Shown one piece after another: positions 37,510-48,103 of a stretch of DNA of 64,000 bases. The notes under the pieces were generated by a model. That model was not told where the DNA came from and searched no databases. It worked only from the letters and a program-made list of their open reading frames with translations. How positions within the stretch are numbered: the first letter of the stretch is position 1; each line of letters starts with the position of its first letter. The DNA is from Bradyrhizobium mercantei (GTDB lineage Bacteria > Pseudomonadota > Alphaproteobacteria > Rhizobiales > Xanthobacteraceae): assembly GCF_001982635.1 (NCBI RefSeq), contig NZ_MKFI01000002.1:371964-435963 (forward strand). Reading direction: 5' to 3'. The position numbers and the translations under genes were made by a program.

Positions 37510-39220
37510 AACACTGTTTCTCGTGCGCGCCACCCGGATGGGTGACTGCGCCATCCACCGCCGGCCCCACTTGCTCGGCGTACTTCCACAGCGCACCAGT
37601 TGTATGGTTCGTCGCGCGAGGGGCCCATTTGGTCTTACGATTTGCGAGTTCGGCGTCGCTCAATTTTACGTTAAGGGTGCCGGCGACCGCATCGATCTCG
37701 ATGATGTCGCCGTCTTGCAACAACCCGATCGGCCCACCGACGGCCGCTTCAGGTCCAATATGTCCGATGCAGAAGCCACGGGTGGCGCCGGAGAACCGGC
37801 CATCGGTGATCAGGGCAATCTTGCCGCCCATCCCCTGCCCGGTCAGCGCCGCCGTCGTCGCCAGCATCTCCCGCATGCCGGGACCGCCCTTCGGCCCCTC
37901 GTAGCGGATCACAATCACTTCGCCTTCCTTGTAGGTGCGCTTCTGCACCGCCTCGAAGGCGTCTTCCTCGCGGTCGAAGCACCGGGCCGGACCGGTGAAC
38001 TTCAGGTTGGACATTCCCGCGACCTTCACGATCGCACCCTCCGGAGCGAGATTACCCTTCAGCCCGACCACCCCACCTGTGACGGTGATAGGATTGTCGG
38101 CGGGCCGCACCACGTCCTGGTGCGGATTCCATTTCACGCTTTTGAGGTTTTCGGCGATCGTTCGGCCAGTGACGGTCAGGCAATTCCCGTGCAGGTGGCC
38201 ATTGTCGAGCAGCGTCTTCATCAGCAGCGGAATGCCACCTACTTCAAACATGTCTTTGGCAACATAACGGCCGCCCGGCTTCAAATCCGCGACGTAAGGA
38301 GTCTTTTTGAAGATTTCGGCAACGTCGAACAAATTGAATTTAATGCCGCACTCATGGGCGATCGCCGGCAGGTGCAGCGCAGCATTGGTCGAACCACCTG
38401 AGGCTGCAACCACGGCCGCAGCATTTTCAAGGGCTTCGCGGGTCACGATGTCGCGGGGCCGGATGTTTTTCTCGATCAGCTCCATCACCTTCTCGCCGGC
38501 GGCGGCGCAGAAGGAGTCGCGGATCTCGTAGGGCGCCGGGGCCCCGGCCGAGTACGGAAGCGCCAGCCCAATCGCCTCGGACACGGTCGCCATGGTGTTG
38601 GCGGTGAACTGGGCGCCGCAGGCGCCGGCCGACGGGCACGCCACCCGCTCGATCTCGTCGAGGTCCTCGTCCGACATGGCGCCGACCGAGTGCTTGCCGA
38701 CCGCCTCGAACATGTCCTGCACGGTGACCGGCTGCCCGCGGAAGTTGCCCGGCAGGATCGAGCCGCCATAGATGAAGATCGAGGGCACGTTGAGGCGGAC
38801 CATCGCCATCATCATGCCCGGCAGCGACTTGTCGCAGCCGGCGAGCCCGACCAGCGCGTCGTAGGAATGGCCGCGCACGGTCAGTTCGACCGAATCGGCG
38901 ATGCATTCGCGCGACGGCAGCGACGAGCGCATGCCGTCATGGCCCATCGCGATGCCGTCGGTCACGGTGATGGTGCAGAACTCGCGCGGGGTGCCGCCGG
39001 CGGATGCCACGCCCTTCTTCACCGCCTGCGCCTGGCGCATCAGCGAAATGTTGCAGGGGGCCGCTTCATTCCAACATGAAGCAACGCCGACAAAGGGTTG
39101 ATGAATCTGGGCTGTCGTCAGCCCCATCGCATAGAGATAGGAACGATGCGGTGCGCGCTCGGGGCCCTCCGTCACATGACGGCTCGGCAGCCTGCCCTTG
39201 ATGTTCGTCTTGGCGTCCAT
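37496..39220 (-). CDS. ilvD: Dihydroxy-acid dehydratase
   Basis: A 574-residue enzyme of branched-chain amino acid synthesis: it dehydrates 2,3-dihydroxy acids to 2-keto acids. Iron-sulfur cluster cysteines occur in [23 protein letters not shown] and [20 protein letters not shown], and [19 protein letters not shown] is the C-terminal signature. The C-terminal-coding part (roughly 37500-38450) is clearly lower in GC than the N-terminal part: 24/60 in 38281-38340 against 45/60 in 38521-38580. This could be a recombination boundary, although the protein itself looks intact. Sel1 gene follows with overlap. Confidence 0.94.
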   Translation of the reverse strand: MDAKTNIKGRLPSRHVTEGPERAPHRSYLYAMGLTTAQIHQPFVGVASCWNEAAPCNISLMRQAQAVKKGVASAGGTPREFCTITVTDGIAMGHDGMRSSLPSRECIADSVELTVRGHSYDALVGLAGCDKSLPGMMMAMVRLNVPSIFIYGGSILPGNFRGQPVTVQDMFEAVGKHSVGAMSDEDLDEIERVACPSAGACGAQFTANTMATVSEAIGLALPYSAGAPAPYEIRDSFCAAAGEKVMELIEKNIRPRDIVTREALENAAAVVAASGGSTNAALHLPAIAHECGIKFNLFDVAEIFKKTPYVADLKPGGRYVAKDMFEVGGIPLLMKTLLDNGHLHGNCLTVTGRTIAENLKSVKWNPHQDVVRPADNPITVTGGVVGLKGNLAPEGAIVKVAGMSNLKFTGPARCFDREEDAFEAVQKRTYKEGEVIVIRYEGPKGGPGMREMLATTAALTGQGMGGKIALITDGRFSGATRGFCIGHIGPEAAVGGPIGLLQDGDIIEIDAVAGTLNVKLSDAELANRKTKWAPRATNHTTGALWKYAEQVGPAVDGAVTHPGGAHEKQCYADV

Positions 39221-39622
39221 CGCGACCCTGTTCCGACGCTCGTTTCCCGCGCTCTTTCCTCCATCAACGCCGGAACCCGAAAAAATGTCCCGTCGTCGGA
39301 GCGCTGGCTCTTCAGCTTGGTGAATATCCTTTCATGTCAGGGTGTGGCTAAAAAGCGGCGTGACTACGGATGGGCTGCTTTTAGGGTTAAATGTTCAGGT
39401 ATCGTTGCAACAACGCAACAATCGTGGCCGCCGGGCAACCATGTATTATCAGTCCTTATGGGAACCCTGACACGAGTCTGACAAGGCAGCCGTAAAGTAG
39501 TTGTCTTGGAATTAGGTTCGCTTTGGTTGTGAACCGACCGACGAGCACGAGATACAGCTTCGCGAGCCCCGGAATGACGAGTCTGTGGGATGGGTGGCGC
39601 TTCGCTCGATCCACCCTGCAAT
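39221..39622. other. Intergenic region before ilvD, with repeat fragment
   Basis: About 400 nt between the ilvD start and the end of the diguanylate cyclase gene, both on the minus strand. The part near the cyclase gene (about 39556-39620) resembles a palindromic intergenic repeat: GCGAGCCCCGGAATGACGAG, then GGGTGG (39592-39597) and CCACCC (39611-39616). The part near ilvD must hold the ilvD promoter. I see no branched-chain leader peptide or attenuator. Confidence 0.45.
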
Positions 39623-41251
39623 CTACTCGGCCGCCAGCTTCGGTGGCGCCGGAGGCGTCCAGCACTGCGTACGATTGCGGCCGCCTTCCTTGGCCTGGTA
39701 GAGCGCGGCATCGGCGGCCTTCATCAGGGCATCGATCCCGGACATGCTTGTAATGGCCTCGGCAACGCCGACGCTCACCGTCAGTCGCACCGGACGATCA
39801 TCCGCCGGCAACGTCAACGCTTCCGCCCGCTTTCGAATCCGCTCGGCGACCGTCCGTGCGCGCGACAACGTCGTTTCCGGCAGCAGAACCGCGAACTCCT
39901 CGCCGCCGACACGGCCGACGACGTCGGACTTGCGCTTGCCGCGCGTGCAGATTTCGGCGACGGCCTTGATGGCCTCGTCGCCGACCGCATGGCCGAACCG
40001 GTCATTGATGCTCTTGAAGTGATCGACATCGACCATCAGGACGGACACGGAACGATAGTAGCGCTGGAACCGGCTCCACTCGGCATCCAGCGTCGTCAGG
40101 AAGTGCCTGCGATTGAACAGCCCGGTGAGCGGATCGGTGGTCGCGAGCACCTCGAGCTGTCGTGCATTGTGGACAAGATCGGTGACGTCGACAAAGGTCA
40201 GCATCCGGCCGCCGTTCGCCATCGTCGAGCAATGGACCCTGATATTGCGGCCGTCCGGCGTCTGCACGTCGCGCTTGTGATCGCCTGCCTTGATCTCGGC
40301 GATCCGCTTCGCCGGAAAAGCCTTGATCTGCTCAGGGGTCGCGCCGCTCGGCACTGCCCGTCGATTGCGCGTGATAAGCGTGATGTAGGGAGGATGTCGC
40401 GCGACCTCCTCCTCGCTCACCTCCCAGAAATCCCGCATTCTCCGATTGAGGAAAATCGCATTGAGATCGCGATCGAGCAGGACGACGCCGTCCTCGACGT
40501 TCTCGAGCGCACCGGTCAGCACCTTCAGCTTGTCCGATGCGTGCACGATATCGGTCACGGGCGTGTAGCTCACCATCCGGCCGCCGTCGGGCAGCGGCGT
40601 GCACTGACATCGCACCACATCGCCATTGCTGCGCCTGAGATCAATCGGATTTACGTCGCCGACGCTCACGAGGCGGACGCGTTCGGCAACATAGGCCTGA
40701 AGCTGCGCAGCCGGCAGCTCATAGGCCATGGTCTTGCAGCCGTGATGCATCAGGTCGGTGAAGGTGGGGTTGCGGTCGGCAACCTCGTCCGGAAGCGTCC
40801 ACATTCTCCGGAACGCACGGTTGATGAACAGGGCCTTCAGCTCCGCGTCCAGCAGCAGGATGCCGACCGGGATCTGATCGAGCGCTGCGCGCAGCGCCAG
40901 CATGTGCCCGCGCAGGATATCGCCGCTGCGCCGCTCAGGAATGGCGGCCGGCGCAGAAGCAGCAGGCGTGGACGCGGGCGCGGGAGCCGCAGCGTTGGCC
41001 CGCTGCTCCTCAAAGACCAGGCCGAGCTGCCGGTCCGATTGCCACAGCCGTTTGCACGGCCGCACCTGATGGCTTCCGACAAGCAACAGCTGAACGTGGT
41101 CGGGAATCCCGATCGTGGTTTCGAGTTCGACGGTCGCTCCCGCGTCGGTGAGCTGCCGGACCGTGCAATCGAAGGCCGACCGGCCGAAGTTGAAGACGAT
41201 CTTTCCGGCCAAGAATGTTCGGCCCCGAGACGCTGACACCTGTCCGGACAT
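39623..41251 (-). CDS. Diguanylate cyclase with PilZ and two PAS domains
   Basis: A 542-residue protein. Residues about 10-85 look like a PilZ-type c-di-GMP-binding domain (FNFGRSAFDCTVRQLTDAGA; the RxxxR motif is partial). An Ala/Pro linker follows, then two PAS-like domains (ALDQIPVGILLLDAELKALF and ALENVEDGVVLLDRDLNAIF). The C-terminal GGDEF domain begins ATTDPLTGLFNRRHFL; the active-site motif is GGEEF, with an RxxD inhibitory site (RKSD) in the usual place. It should make c-di-GMP from two GTP. No membrane segment or signal peptide is evident. The signal sensed by the PAS domains is unknown. Confidence 0.88.
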   Translation of the reverse strand: MSGQVSASRGRTFLAGKIVFNFGRSAFDCTVRQLTDAGATVELETTIGIPDHVQLLLVGSHQVRPCKRLWQSDRQLGLVFEEQRANAAAPAPASTPAASAPAAIPERRSGDILRGHMLALRAALDQIPVGILLLDAELKALFINRAFRRMWTLPDEVADRNPTFTDLMHHGCKTMAYELPAAQLQAYVAERVRLVSVGDVNPIDLRRSNGDVVRCQCTPLPDGGRMVSYTPVTDIVHASDKLKVLTGALENVEDGVVLLDRDLNAIFLNRRMRDFWEVSEEEVARHPPYITLITRNRRAVPSGATPEQIKAFPAKRIAEIKAGDHKRDVQTPDGRNIRVHCSTMANGGRMLTFVDVTDLVHNARQLEVLATTDPLTGLFNRRHFLTTLDAEWSRFQRYYRSVSVLMVDVDHFKSINDRFGHAVGDEAIKAVAEICTRGKRKSDVVGRVGGEEFAVLLPETTLSRARTVAERIRKRAEALTLPADDRPVRLTVSVGVAEAITSMSGIDALMKAADAALYQAKEGGRNRTQCWTPPAPPKLAAE

Positions 41252-41644
41252 GGCGAGAATCCACCTGGAGCAATTGCGAGCTCGCTCACCTCAGCACTTT
41301 TGAGTCACCAAGCGATGAACGCTTTCGGAGGATTTTGAATCGGGAACCGAGGACGCAGGCCGTGTGCGCCGCAACACTGGTTCCATCCGAACGGCCAGTC
41401 CACGAGGCGATCTGTGTCGCTGCCCACTCCGGAGTACAAGCCGCTCCACAATCTCGCCGCCGAAGGCGGCGTGCGGGATTTCGACCGATCGGATCGGCCG
41501 CCTCTCGGCCAGCCCCAATCACCAACAAACGGTCAAGGTTGCTGTCGAGAAGAATTTAGTTCTATCGTATAATTATGCTGCACTAGACGCAGTCGGAGGA
41601 GTAGCGTCGCAGCTCCCTCAGTAACAGTCAGGGAAGCGCCCGCC
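41252..41644. other. Intergenic region, nothing recognised
   Basis: About 390 nt between the divergent cyclase gene and the small 60-residue gene. The frames here read as shadows. AGTCGGAGGAG (41591-41601) precedes the small gene by about 45 nt. I see no assignable promoter or repeat. Confidence 0.35.
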
Positions 41645-41827
41645 ATGTCTGCTCTTCAAGCGAAGCTGGAACGATTTGAGATCCTCGCCAACGAATGCGA
41701 GCTGATCGCTAGCAGGACGCTGGATGGGAGTAACCGCGAACTGTACCAGCGGCTGGGCGGGCACTATCGCGAGCTGGCCACCGATATGCGGGCCGTGATC
41801 GCGACGATCGACGCGACGGCGGCATAA
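41645..41827 (+). CDS. Small helical protein of unknown function
   Basis: A 60-residue, mainly helical protein: MSALQAKLERFEILANECEL, ASRTLDGSNRELYQRLGGHY, RELATDMRAVIATIDATAA. No transmembrane segment. Its codon use resembles the neighbours, and a strong terminator follows immediately (41834-41860), which supports a real gene. The family is not recognised. Confidence 0.65.
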   Translation: MSALQAKLERFEILANECELIASRTLDGSNRELYQRLGGHYRELATDMRAVIATIDATAA

Positions 41828-41833
41828 GAAAAA

Positions 41834-41860
41834 GGGCCGCTCGAAAACAACAAGCGGCCC
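41834..41860 (+). terminator. Terminator after small gene
   Basis: GGGCCGCT / AGCGGCCC stem (41834-41841 and 41853-41860) with an 11-nt loop, 7 nt after the stop codon. The run AAAAA lies before the stem, so the hairpin with flanking A/T could work on both strands. No long T-run follows on the plus strand. Confidence 0.65.
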
Positions 41861-42061
41861 AAGTCTAGGGAGGAAACGCCCTCAAGGAGGGCGGCGCTGG
41901 CGCAAGGCGCCGGCGCACGATGCGTATATGGGGTGAGCGTCCGGCTTCGGGAGCCCGGACTGCGCAAGTCAGGCACGCCCTTGTGCGCCTTGAATCTGTG
42001 CTTCGCAGTGCATAGCTGCCATTGGACAGGTTGGCCCATCATCTGCACCGCGGATATGAAC

Positions 42062-42122
42062 GATGGGTTTCGCTTCCGCCTTCGCTCTTGGAGCTACGGC
42101 GGACAAGTCGCTCTCACCCATC
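42062..42122. repeat. Palindromic intergenic repeat
   Basis: GATGGGTTTCGCTTCCGC at one end and GTCGCTCTCACCCATC at the other make a dyad typical of the repeats near 17.5 and 39.6 kb. It lies just after the HMG-CoA lyase stop. The rest of the 41861-42129 gap holds further inverted sequence (CCGGCTTCGGGAGCCCGG) and no ORF. Confidence 0.6.
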
Positions 42123-42129
42123 CTGAAAA

Positions 42130-43044
42130 CTACAAGGCGCTGAGCCGCTTCCGTTTCGCGTTGAGCGCTGAGGCGACGCGGCTGACTGGCGGGCGGCCGA
42201 GCAGCCCGGCGACCTCGTTTGTCGTGGCCAGCAGCTTGTCCATATCGATCCCGGTTTTCACGCCCATGCCTTCCAGCATGTAGACGACATCCTCCGTCGC
42301 GACGTTGCCGGTGGCGCCCGGCGCATAGGGGCAGCCACCGAGGCCGCCGGCGGCGGCGTCGATGACCCGCACGCCCTCTTCCATGCCAGCATAGAGATTG
42401 GCGAGCGCCTGGCCGTAGGTGTCGTGGAAGTGCATCGCGAGGTTGGCCACGGGAAGCTCGGCGCCGACCGCGCGCAGCATCTCCCTGGCCTTGAGCGGCG
42501 TGCCGACGCCGATGGTGTCGCCGAGCGAGATCTCGTAGCAGCCGAGATCCCACAGGGTCACGGCGAGGTCGGCCACCGCCTTCGGCTTGATCTCGCCGTC
42601 GAACGGACAGCCCAGCACGCAGGAGACATAGCCGCGCACCTTGACGCCGTCGACCTTGGCGCGCGCCAGCACCGGCCTGAAGCGCTCGATCGACTCCGCG
42701 ATCGAGCAGTTGATGTTGGCACGCGAAAAGCCTTCCGAAGCCGCCGCGAACACCGAGACCACCTGGGCGCCGGCCGCACGCGCGGCGTCATAGCCCTTCT
42801 CGTTCGGCACCAGCACGTGGAATTCGGCATCCTTGACTTGGCTGACGCCGCGCAGCACCTCATCGGAGCTTGCCATCTGCGGGATCGCCTTCGGTGACAC
42901 GAAGGCGCCGACCTCGACGGTGTTGAGCCCCGCCGCCACCAGCGCCTCGACGAAGGCGATGCGCGCCGCGATGCTGACCGGCGTCTTCTCGTTCTGCAGG
43001 CCGTCGCGCGGCCCCATCTCGACGATGTGGACCTGACTGCTCAT
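42130..43044 (-). CDS. Hydroxymethylglutaryl-CoA lyase
   Basis: A 304-residue TIM-barrel enzyme that splits HMG-CoA to acetoacetate and acetyl-CoA, the last step of leucine breakdown. N-terminal VHIVEMGPRDGLQNE has the metal/substrate Arg-Asp motif; GLGGCPYAPGATGN has the catalytic cysteine loop; MHFHDTYGQALANL supplies the metal His pair. Start ATG overlaps the mccA stop (ATGA), so it is coupled. Symbols hmgL, mvaB and liuE are all used for this family. Confidence 0.95.
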   Translation of the reverse strand: MSSQVHIVEMGPRDGLQNEKTPVSIAARIAFVEALVAAGLNTVEVGAFVSPKAIPQMASSDEVLRGVSQVKDAEFHVLVPNEKGYDAARAAGAQVVSVFAAASEGFSRANINCSIAESIERFRPVLARAKVDGVKVRGYVSCVLGCPFDGEIKPKAVADLAVTLWDLGCYEISLGDTIGVGTPLKAREMLRAVGAELPVANLAMHFHDTYGQALANLYAGMEEGVRVIDAAAGGLGGCPYAPGATGNVATEDVVYMLEGMGVKTGIDMDKLLATTNEVAGLLGRPPVSRVASALNAKRKRLSAL

Positions 43045-45050
43045 GGCGCGGCCGCAGGTTCGACTTCGGCAAGCTCGACGCCTTCGCCGACGATGTCGCC
43101 GACCTTGCATTTGAGCTTCTTCAGCACGCCGGCGTAGGGCGCACGCAGCGTCTGCTCCATCTTCATCACCTCTAGCGTAAGGATCGGGGAACCCTTCTCC
43201 AGGGTCGCGCCCTCCTCGGCCAGCAGCGCGACCACGGTGCCGGGCAACGGTGCCACGATCTTGTCCTCACCAACCTGCTCCTCGCTCTCACCGCCGAACG
43301 GATCGACCCAGTGCAAATCGAAGCGGCCGTTGCGGGTGCGCAGGTAAAGCTCGTGGCCCTCGATGACGGAGGCAACGCGCGACTTGAGGCCGTTGAGCGT
43401 CAGGTCGAAGCCGTCATCGCCGGGCGATGAGATGGCAAACGCGAACTCGCGCCCGCCGACCGACAGCGTCGATGGTCCGTTGCCATAGTGCAGCGTGATG
43501 GTCTGCGCGGGCTCATGGCCCTGCCGCAACAAGAACACCCGCTGGCGGCGGCCGACCGGCATCCAGCCGAACGCCTGCCAGGGCGAATTCGCCTCGCGCC
43601 GCGCGGCCTTTTGCTCGTCATTGACGATGGCTGCCACCGCTGCACAAAGTTCGAACTCGCCGGCCGCGCCGGTGCCGGCCGTCAGGTTCTTCAGCTCCCG
43701 CTCGATGAAGCCGGTATCGATCGCATTGGCACGGGTGGCCGGATGCGTCACCAGCGCCGACAGGAACGGAATGTTGGTGACGATGCCGCGGACATCGGTC
43801 TGCTCAAGCCCGCGATTGAGCTTCTCGATGGCGCCCTCGCGGGTCGGCGCCCAGGCGATCACCTTGGCGAGCATCGCGTCGTAGTAAGGCGAGACGTTGT
43901 CGCCGCTGCGATAGCCGGCATCGATACGCAGGCCGTCGCCGTCCTGCGGCGTCCGCCAGGTCTTGATGCGGCCGACCGAGGGCATGAAGTTCTTCTGCGG
44001 GTTTTCCGCGTAAACGCGCGCCTCGATGGCGTGCCCGTTCAGCCTGATCTCATTCTGCTTCAGCGGCAGCGCCTCGCCGAAGGCGACGCGCAGCTGCCAT
44101 TCCACGAGATCGACGCCGGTAATCAGCTCGGTGACGGGATGCTCGACCTGAAGGCGGGTGTTCATCTCGATGAAGAACACGTCCTTGCCGTCGGAGACGA
44201 ACTCGATGGTGCCGGCGCCGACATAGTTGACCGCACCGGCCGCCTTGCGCGCGGCCTCGCAGACCGTCTCGCGCTGCGCTGCGTTCAGCGTCGGCGACGG
44301 TGCTTCCTCGATCACCTTCTGGTGGCGCCGTTGCAGCGTGCATTCGCGCTCCCACAGCGAGAGCAGATTACCGTGGCTGTCGCCGATGATCTGCACCTCG
44401 ATGTGGCGCGGGTTCTGCACGTATTTCTCGATCAGCATGCGGTCATCGCCGAACGCCGCCTTGGCCTCGCGCTTGGCGCTGGTGATCGCTGCCGACAATT
44501 CAGCCGCCGAATTGACCACGCGCATGCCGCGGCCGCCGCCGCCGGCCGACGCCTTGACCAGTACTGGGAAGCCGATCCGGTTGGCGGCTTCCGCCAGGAT
44601 CGCCTCGTCCTGCGCCTCGCCGTGATAGCCCGGCACCAGCGGCACACCGGCCTTCTCCATCAGCGCCTTCGAGCCTGATTTCGAGCCCATCGCCGTCATC
44701 ATCCCGGCGGTCGGGCCGACAAACACCAAACCAGCGTCAAGACAGGCCTGCGCGAACTCGGCATTCTCCGACAGGAAGCCGTAGCCGGGATGCACGGCCT
44801 CGGCGCCGGTCTCCTTCGCCGCGGCGATCACGCGCTCGATGTCGAGATAGCTGTCGCGCGCCCGCGCCGGGCCGAGCAACACGGCCTCGTCGGCGAGCGC
44901 GACATGCATCGCATCGCGGTCGGCCTCGGAATAGACCGCGACGGTGCGCAGCCCCATGGCGCGCGCCGAGCGGATGACGCGGCAGGCGATCTCGCCGCGG
45001 TTGGCGATCAGAAGCGTGCGGAAGCGCCGGTAGAGTTTTGAGCGGTCCAT
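43041..45050 (-). CDS. mccA: Methylcrotonyl-CoA carboxylase alpha (biotin) subunit
   Basis: A 669-residue three-part subunit: biotin carboxylase (LLIANRGEIACRVIRSARAM; ATP-grasp ASAGGGGRGMRVV; catalytic EMNTRLQVEHPVTE), a BT linker, and a C-terminal biotin-carrier domain with the biotinylation site EVMKMEQ. It carboxylates biotin for mccB to make 3-methylglutaconyl-CoA. The alternative GTG start at 45068 overlaps the mccB stop; the ATG at 45050 follows an AGGA. Named from the flanking mccB, ivd and HMG-CoA lyase; an isolated subunit could be mistaken for acetyl- or propionyl-CoA carboxylase. Confidence 0.92.
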   Translation of the reverse strand: MDRSKLYRRFRTLLIANRGEIACRVIRSARAMGLRTVAVYSEADRDAMHVALADEAVLLGPARARDSYLDIERVIAAAKETGAEAVHPGYGFLSENAEFAQACLDAGLVFVGPTAGMMTAMGSKSGSKALMEKAGVPLVPGYHGEAQDEAILAEAANRIGFPVLVKASAGGGGRGMRVVNSAAELSAAITSAKREAKAAFGDDRMLIEKYVQNPRHIEVQIIGDSHGNLLSLWERECTLQRRHQKVIEEAPSPTLNAAQRETVCEAARKAAGAVNYVGAGTIEFVSDGKDVFFIEMNTRLQVEHPVTELITGVDLVEWQLRVAFGEALPLKQNEIRLNGHAIEARVYAENPQKNFMPSVGRIKTWRTPQDGDGLRIDAGYRSGDNVSPYYDAMLAKVIAWAPTREGAIEKLNRGLEQTDVRGIVTNIPFLSALVTHPATRANAIDTGFIERELKNLTAGTGAAGEFELCAAVAAIVNDEQKAARREANSPWQAFGWMPVGRRQRVFLLRQGHEPAQTITLHYGNGPSTLSVGGREFAFAISSPGDDGFDLTLNGLKSRVASVIEGHELYLRTRNGRFDLHWVDPFGGESEEQVGEDKIVAPLPGTVVALLAEEGATLEKGSPILTLEVMKMEQTLRAPYAGVLKKLKCKVGDIVGEGVELAEVEPAAAP

Positions 45051-45064
45051 GGTCAGATCCTGGG

Positions 45065-46669
45065 TCACATCCTGAACAGGCCGAATTTCGTCGGCTCGAT
45101 CGGCGCATTGGCGGCGGCCGACAGGCCGAGCCCGAGTACCAGGCGGGTGTCGGCGGGATCGATCACGCCGTCGTCCCAGAGCCGCGCGGTCGCGTAATAG
45201 GGATTGCCCTGCTTCTCGTATTGCGCGCGGATCGGCTCGCGGAATTTGTCTTCTTCATCCGCAGACCAGCTCTCGCCCTTGGCCTCGATGCCGTCGCGCC
45301 GCACTTGACTGAGCACCATCGAGGCCTGCTCGCCGCCCATCACCGAGATGCGGGCGTTGGGCCACAGCCAGAGGAAGCGCGGGCTGTAGGCGCGGCCGCA
45401 CATGCCGTAATTGCCGGCGCCGTAGGAGCCGCCGATCACGACGGTGAATTTCGGCACGCCGGCGGTCGCAACCGCCGTCACCAGCTTGGCACCGTCGCGC
45501 GCGATGCCGCCGGCCTCATACTTCTTGCCGACCATGAAGCCGGTGATGTTCTGCAGGAACACCAGCGGAATGCCGCGCTGGCAGCACAGCTCGATGAAAT
45601 GCGCGCCCTTCAGCGAGCTTTCGCTGAACAGGATGCCGTTGTTGGCGATGATGCCGACCGGATAGCCCCAGATGTGGGCGAAGCCGCAGATCAGCGTGGT
45701 GCCGTAGAGCTTCTTGAACTCGTCGAATTCGGAGCCGTCGACGATCCGCGCGATGATGTCGTGCACGTCGAACGGCTTGCGGCCGTCAGCGGAGACCACG
45801 CCGTAGATCTCCTCGGCCGGAAACAGCGGCTCCTGCGGAGGCCGCATGTTGAGCTGTGCCTTCGCCGGTTGCTTCAGCGTGCCGACGATGCGGCGCGCGA
45901 TCCCGATCGCGTGCGCATCGTTCTGCGCGTAGTGATCGGTCACGCCCGACTGGCGGGAATGGACATCGGCGCCGCCGAGCTCTTCGGCAGTGACGACCTC
46001 GCCGGTCGCGGCCTTCACCAGCGGCGGGCCGCCGAGGAAGATCGTGCCCTGGTTGCGCACGATGATGCTCTCGTCGGACATGGCAGGCACGTAGGCGCCG
46101 CCCGCGGTGCAGGAGCCCATCACGATCGCGATCTGCGGGATGCCCTGCGAGGACATCTGGGCCTGGTTGTAGAAGATGCGGCCGAAATGCCGCTCGTCGG
46201 GAAAGATTTCGTCCTGTAGCGGCAGGAAGGCGCCGCCGGAATCCACCATGTAGACGCAGGGCAGATTGTTCTGCCGCGCAATGTCCTGGGCGCGCAGATG
46301 CTTCTTCACCGTCAGCGGATAATAGGTGCCGCCCTTGATGGTCGCATCATTGGCGACGATGATGCATTCGCGGCCCGCGATGCGCCCGACGCCGGTGATG
46401 ACGCTGGCCGAATGCACGTCCCCGCCATAGAGCCCGTTGGCGGCAAGCGGCGACAGCTCGAGGAACGCGGTGCCGGGATCGACCAGGAGATCGACGCGGT
46501 CGCGCGCCAGCATCTTGCCGCGCGAGGTGTGGCGCTTGCGCGAGGTCTCGCCGCCGCCGCCGGAAACCTGCTTGAGCTTGTCGCGGAGCTCCGCGACCAG
46601 GCCCCGCATCACCTCGGCGTTGCGGGCGAATTCTGAAGATGTGGGATCGATCGTCGAATGAAGCGGCAT
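45065..46669 (-). CDS. mccB: Methylcrotonyl-CoA carboxylase beta (carboxyltransferase) subunit
   Basis: A 534-residue carboxyltransferase. The N-terminal half has [20 protein letters not shown] and [14 protein letters not shown]; the C-terminal half has [20 protein letters not shown] and the CoA-site [20 protein letters not shown], characteristic of methylcrotonyl/geranyl carboxylases. It moves the carboxyl group from biotin onto 3-methylcrotonyl-CoA. The gene is followed directly by mccA; ivd lies upstream with a repeat between. Confidence 0.94.
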   Translation of the reverse strand: MPLHSTIDPTSSEFARNAEVMRGLVAELRDKLKQVSGGGGETSRKRHTSRGKMLARDRVDLLVDPGTAFLELSPLAANGLYGGDVHSASVITGVGRIAGRECIIVANDATIKGGTYYPLTVKKHLRAQDIARQNNLPCVYMVDSGGAFLPLQDEIFPDERHFGRIFYNQAQMSSQGIPQIAIVMGSCTAGGAYVPAMSDESIIVRNQGTIFLGGPPLVKAATGEVVTAEELGGADVHSRQSGVTDHYAQNDAHAIGIARRIVGTLKQPAKAQLNMRPPQEPLFPAEEIYGVVSADGRKPFDVHDIIARIVDGSEFDEFKKLYGTTLICGFAHIWGYPVGIIANNGILFSESSLKGAHFIELCCQRGIPLVFLQNITGFMVGKKYEAGGIARDGAKLVTAVATAGVPKFTVVIGGSYGAGNYGMCGRAYSPRFLWLWPNARISVMGGEQASMVLSQVRRDGIEAKGESWSADEEDKFREPIRAQYEKQGNPYYATARLWDDGVIDPADTRLVLGLGLSAAANAPIEPTKFGLFRM

Positions 46670-46742
46670 CGGTGTTGCACGTTTCGTTGGAGGACACGGT
46701 AGGACTACGAGCGGAGGACTCTTCTGCCACCGTTGATGCGGT

Positions 46743-46795
46743 GACGCCCCTCACCCCAACCCTCTCCCCGCAAGAGCGGGGCGAGGGAGAGAAGA
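46743..46795. repeat. REP-like palindrome between ivd and mccB
   Basis: CTCACCCCAACCCTCTCCCC, then GCAAGAGCGGGGCGAGGGAG: the 'ccctctcccc-gcaagagc-ggggcgaggg' repeat found between genes in many alpha- and betaproteobacteria. It lies inside the liu transcript and may stabilise ivd mRNA or attenuate mcc expression. Confidence 0.7.
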
Positions 46796-46797
46796 GA

Positions 46798-47970
46798 CTA
46801 GGCCGTCTTGGCGAACAGCTCGCGGCCGATCAGCATGCGGCGGATTTCGCTGGTGCCGGCGCCGATCTCGTAGAGTTTTGCGTCACGCAGCAAGCGGCCC
46901 GTGGGGTAATCGTTGATGTAGCCGTTGCCGCCGAGCAGCTGGATCGCATCCAGCGCGCATTGGGTGGCCTTCTCGGCGGCATAGAGGATGGCGCCGGCGG
47001 CGTCCTCGCGCGTGGTCTCGCCGCGGTCGCAGGCCTTCGCCACGGCGTACACGTAGGCGCGCGAGGCGTTCATCGTGGTGTACATGTCGGCGATCTTGCC
47101 CTGCACCAGCTGGAACGAGCCGATCGGCTCGCCGAACTGCTTGCGCTCGTGGACGTAGGGCAGCACGACGTCCATGCAGGCCTGCATGATGCCGATCGGC
47201 CCCGCCGCCAGCACCGCGCGCTCATAGTCGAGGCCAGACATCAGCACGTTGACGCCGCGGCCGACCTCGGAGAGCACGTTCTCCTCCGGCACCTCGCAAT
47301 TCTCGAACACCAGCTCGCAGGTGTCGGAGCCGCGCATGCCGAGCTTGTCGAGCTTCTGCGCGGTCGAGAATCCCTTCATGCCCTTCTCGATGATGAAGGC
47401 GGTGATGCCGCGCGGGCCGGCATTCGCATCGGTCTTGGCATAGACCACGAGCGTATCGGCGACCGGGCCGTTGGTGATCCACATCTTGTTGCCGTTGAGG
47501 ACGAAGCGGTCGCCCTTCTTGTCGGCGCGGGTCTTCATCGAGACCACGTCCGAACCGGCGCCGGGCTCCGACATCGCCAGCGACCCGACATGCTCGCCCG
47601 AGATCAGCTTGGGCAGATATTTGCGCTTCTGCGCCTCGTTGCCGTTGCGGCGGATCTGGTTGACGCAGAGGTTGGAATGCGCGCCGTAGGACAGGCCGAC
47701 GGAGGCCGAGGCGCGCGATATCTCCTCCACCGCGATGCAGTGCTCGAGATAGCCGAGGCCCGACCCGCCATACTCTTCCTCGACGGTGATGCCGTGCAGC
47801 CCGAGCGCGCCGATCCTGGGCCAGAGGTCGCGCGGAAACTGGTTGCTGCGATCGATCTCGGCGGCGCGCGGCGCGATCTCGTTGGTCGAGAAATCATGCA
47901 CCGTCTCGCGGATCGCATCCGCGGTCTCGCCAAGGTCGAAATTGAAGATTGCCGCCTGGTTCGAGGCCAT
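46798..47970 (-). CDS. ivd: Isovaleryl-CoA dehydrogenase
   Basis: A 390-residue acyl-CoA dehydrogenase that converts isovaleryl-CoA to 3-methylcrotonyl-CoA with [23 protein letters not shown] and [17 protein letters not shown] are FAD/substrate motifs. The catalytic Glu of the isovaleryl group is in [13 protein letters not shown], and [20 protein letters not shown] closes the protein. The start at 47970 follows GGGAGGGATC. First gene of the cluster, divergent from tetR. Confidence 0.94.
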   Translation of the reverse strand: MASNQAAIFNFDLGETADAIRETVHDFSTNEIAPRAAEIDRSNQFPRDLWPRIGALGLHGITVEEEYGGSGLGYLEHCIAVEEISRASASVGLSYGAHSNLCVNQIRRNGNEAQKRKYLPKLISGEHVGSLAMSEPGAGSDVVSMKTRADKKGDRFVLNGNKMWITNGPVADTLVVYAKTDANAGPRGITAFIIEKGMKGFSTAQKLDKLGMRGSDTCELVFENCEVPEENVLSEVGRGVNVLMSGLDYERAVLAAGPIGIMQACMDVVLPYVHERKQFGEPIGSFQLVQGKIADMYTTMNASRAYVYAVAKACDRGETTREDAAGAILYAAEKATQCALDAIQLLGGNGYINDYPTGRLLRDAKLYEIGAGTSEIRRMLIGRELFAKTA

Positions 47971-48001
47971 GATCCCTCCCGTGAGATTCATCCTGCAATT
48001 A

Positions 48002-48013
48002 AACGATCATACG
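48002..48013. promoter_or_regulatory. Candidate operator, ivd side
   Basis: AACGATCATACG, flanked so that AAACG and CGTTT are inverted. It lies 32 nt upstream of the ivd ATG, on the ivd side of the divergent ivd-tetR gap. It matches the box at 48104-48115 under the pattern WACGRTCRTWCG, the type of small dyad bound by TetR acyl-CoA-responsive regulators. By-eye call. Confidence 0.45.
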
Positions 48014-48103
48014 TTTTTTTCTTTGCTTCGCAAGCAATCGTGCTATGGTTCGGGCATGAAATCCGCAGTTCGTTGAATTCACTGGGGTTTCATGCGATAT
48101 ACA

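Noticed and set aside
39221-39350. Leader peptide or attenuator before ilvD
   Set aside because: No short ORF rich in Leu/Ile/Val codons and no terminator/antiterminator pair could be found.
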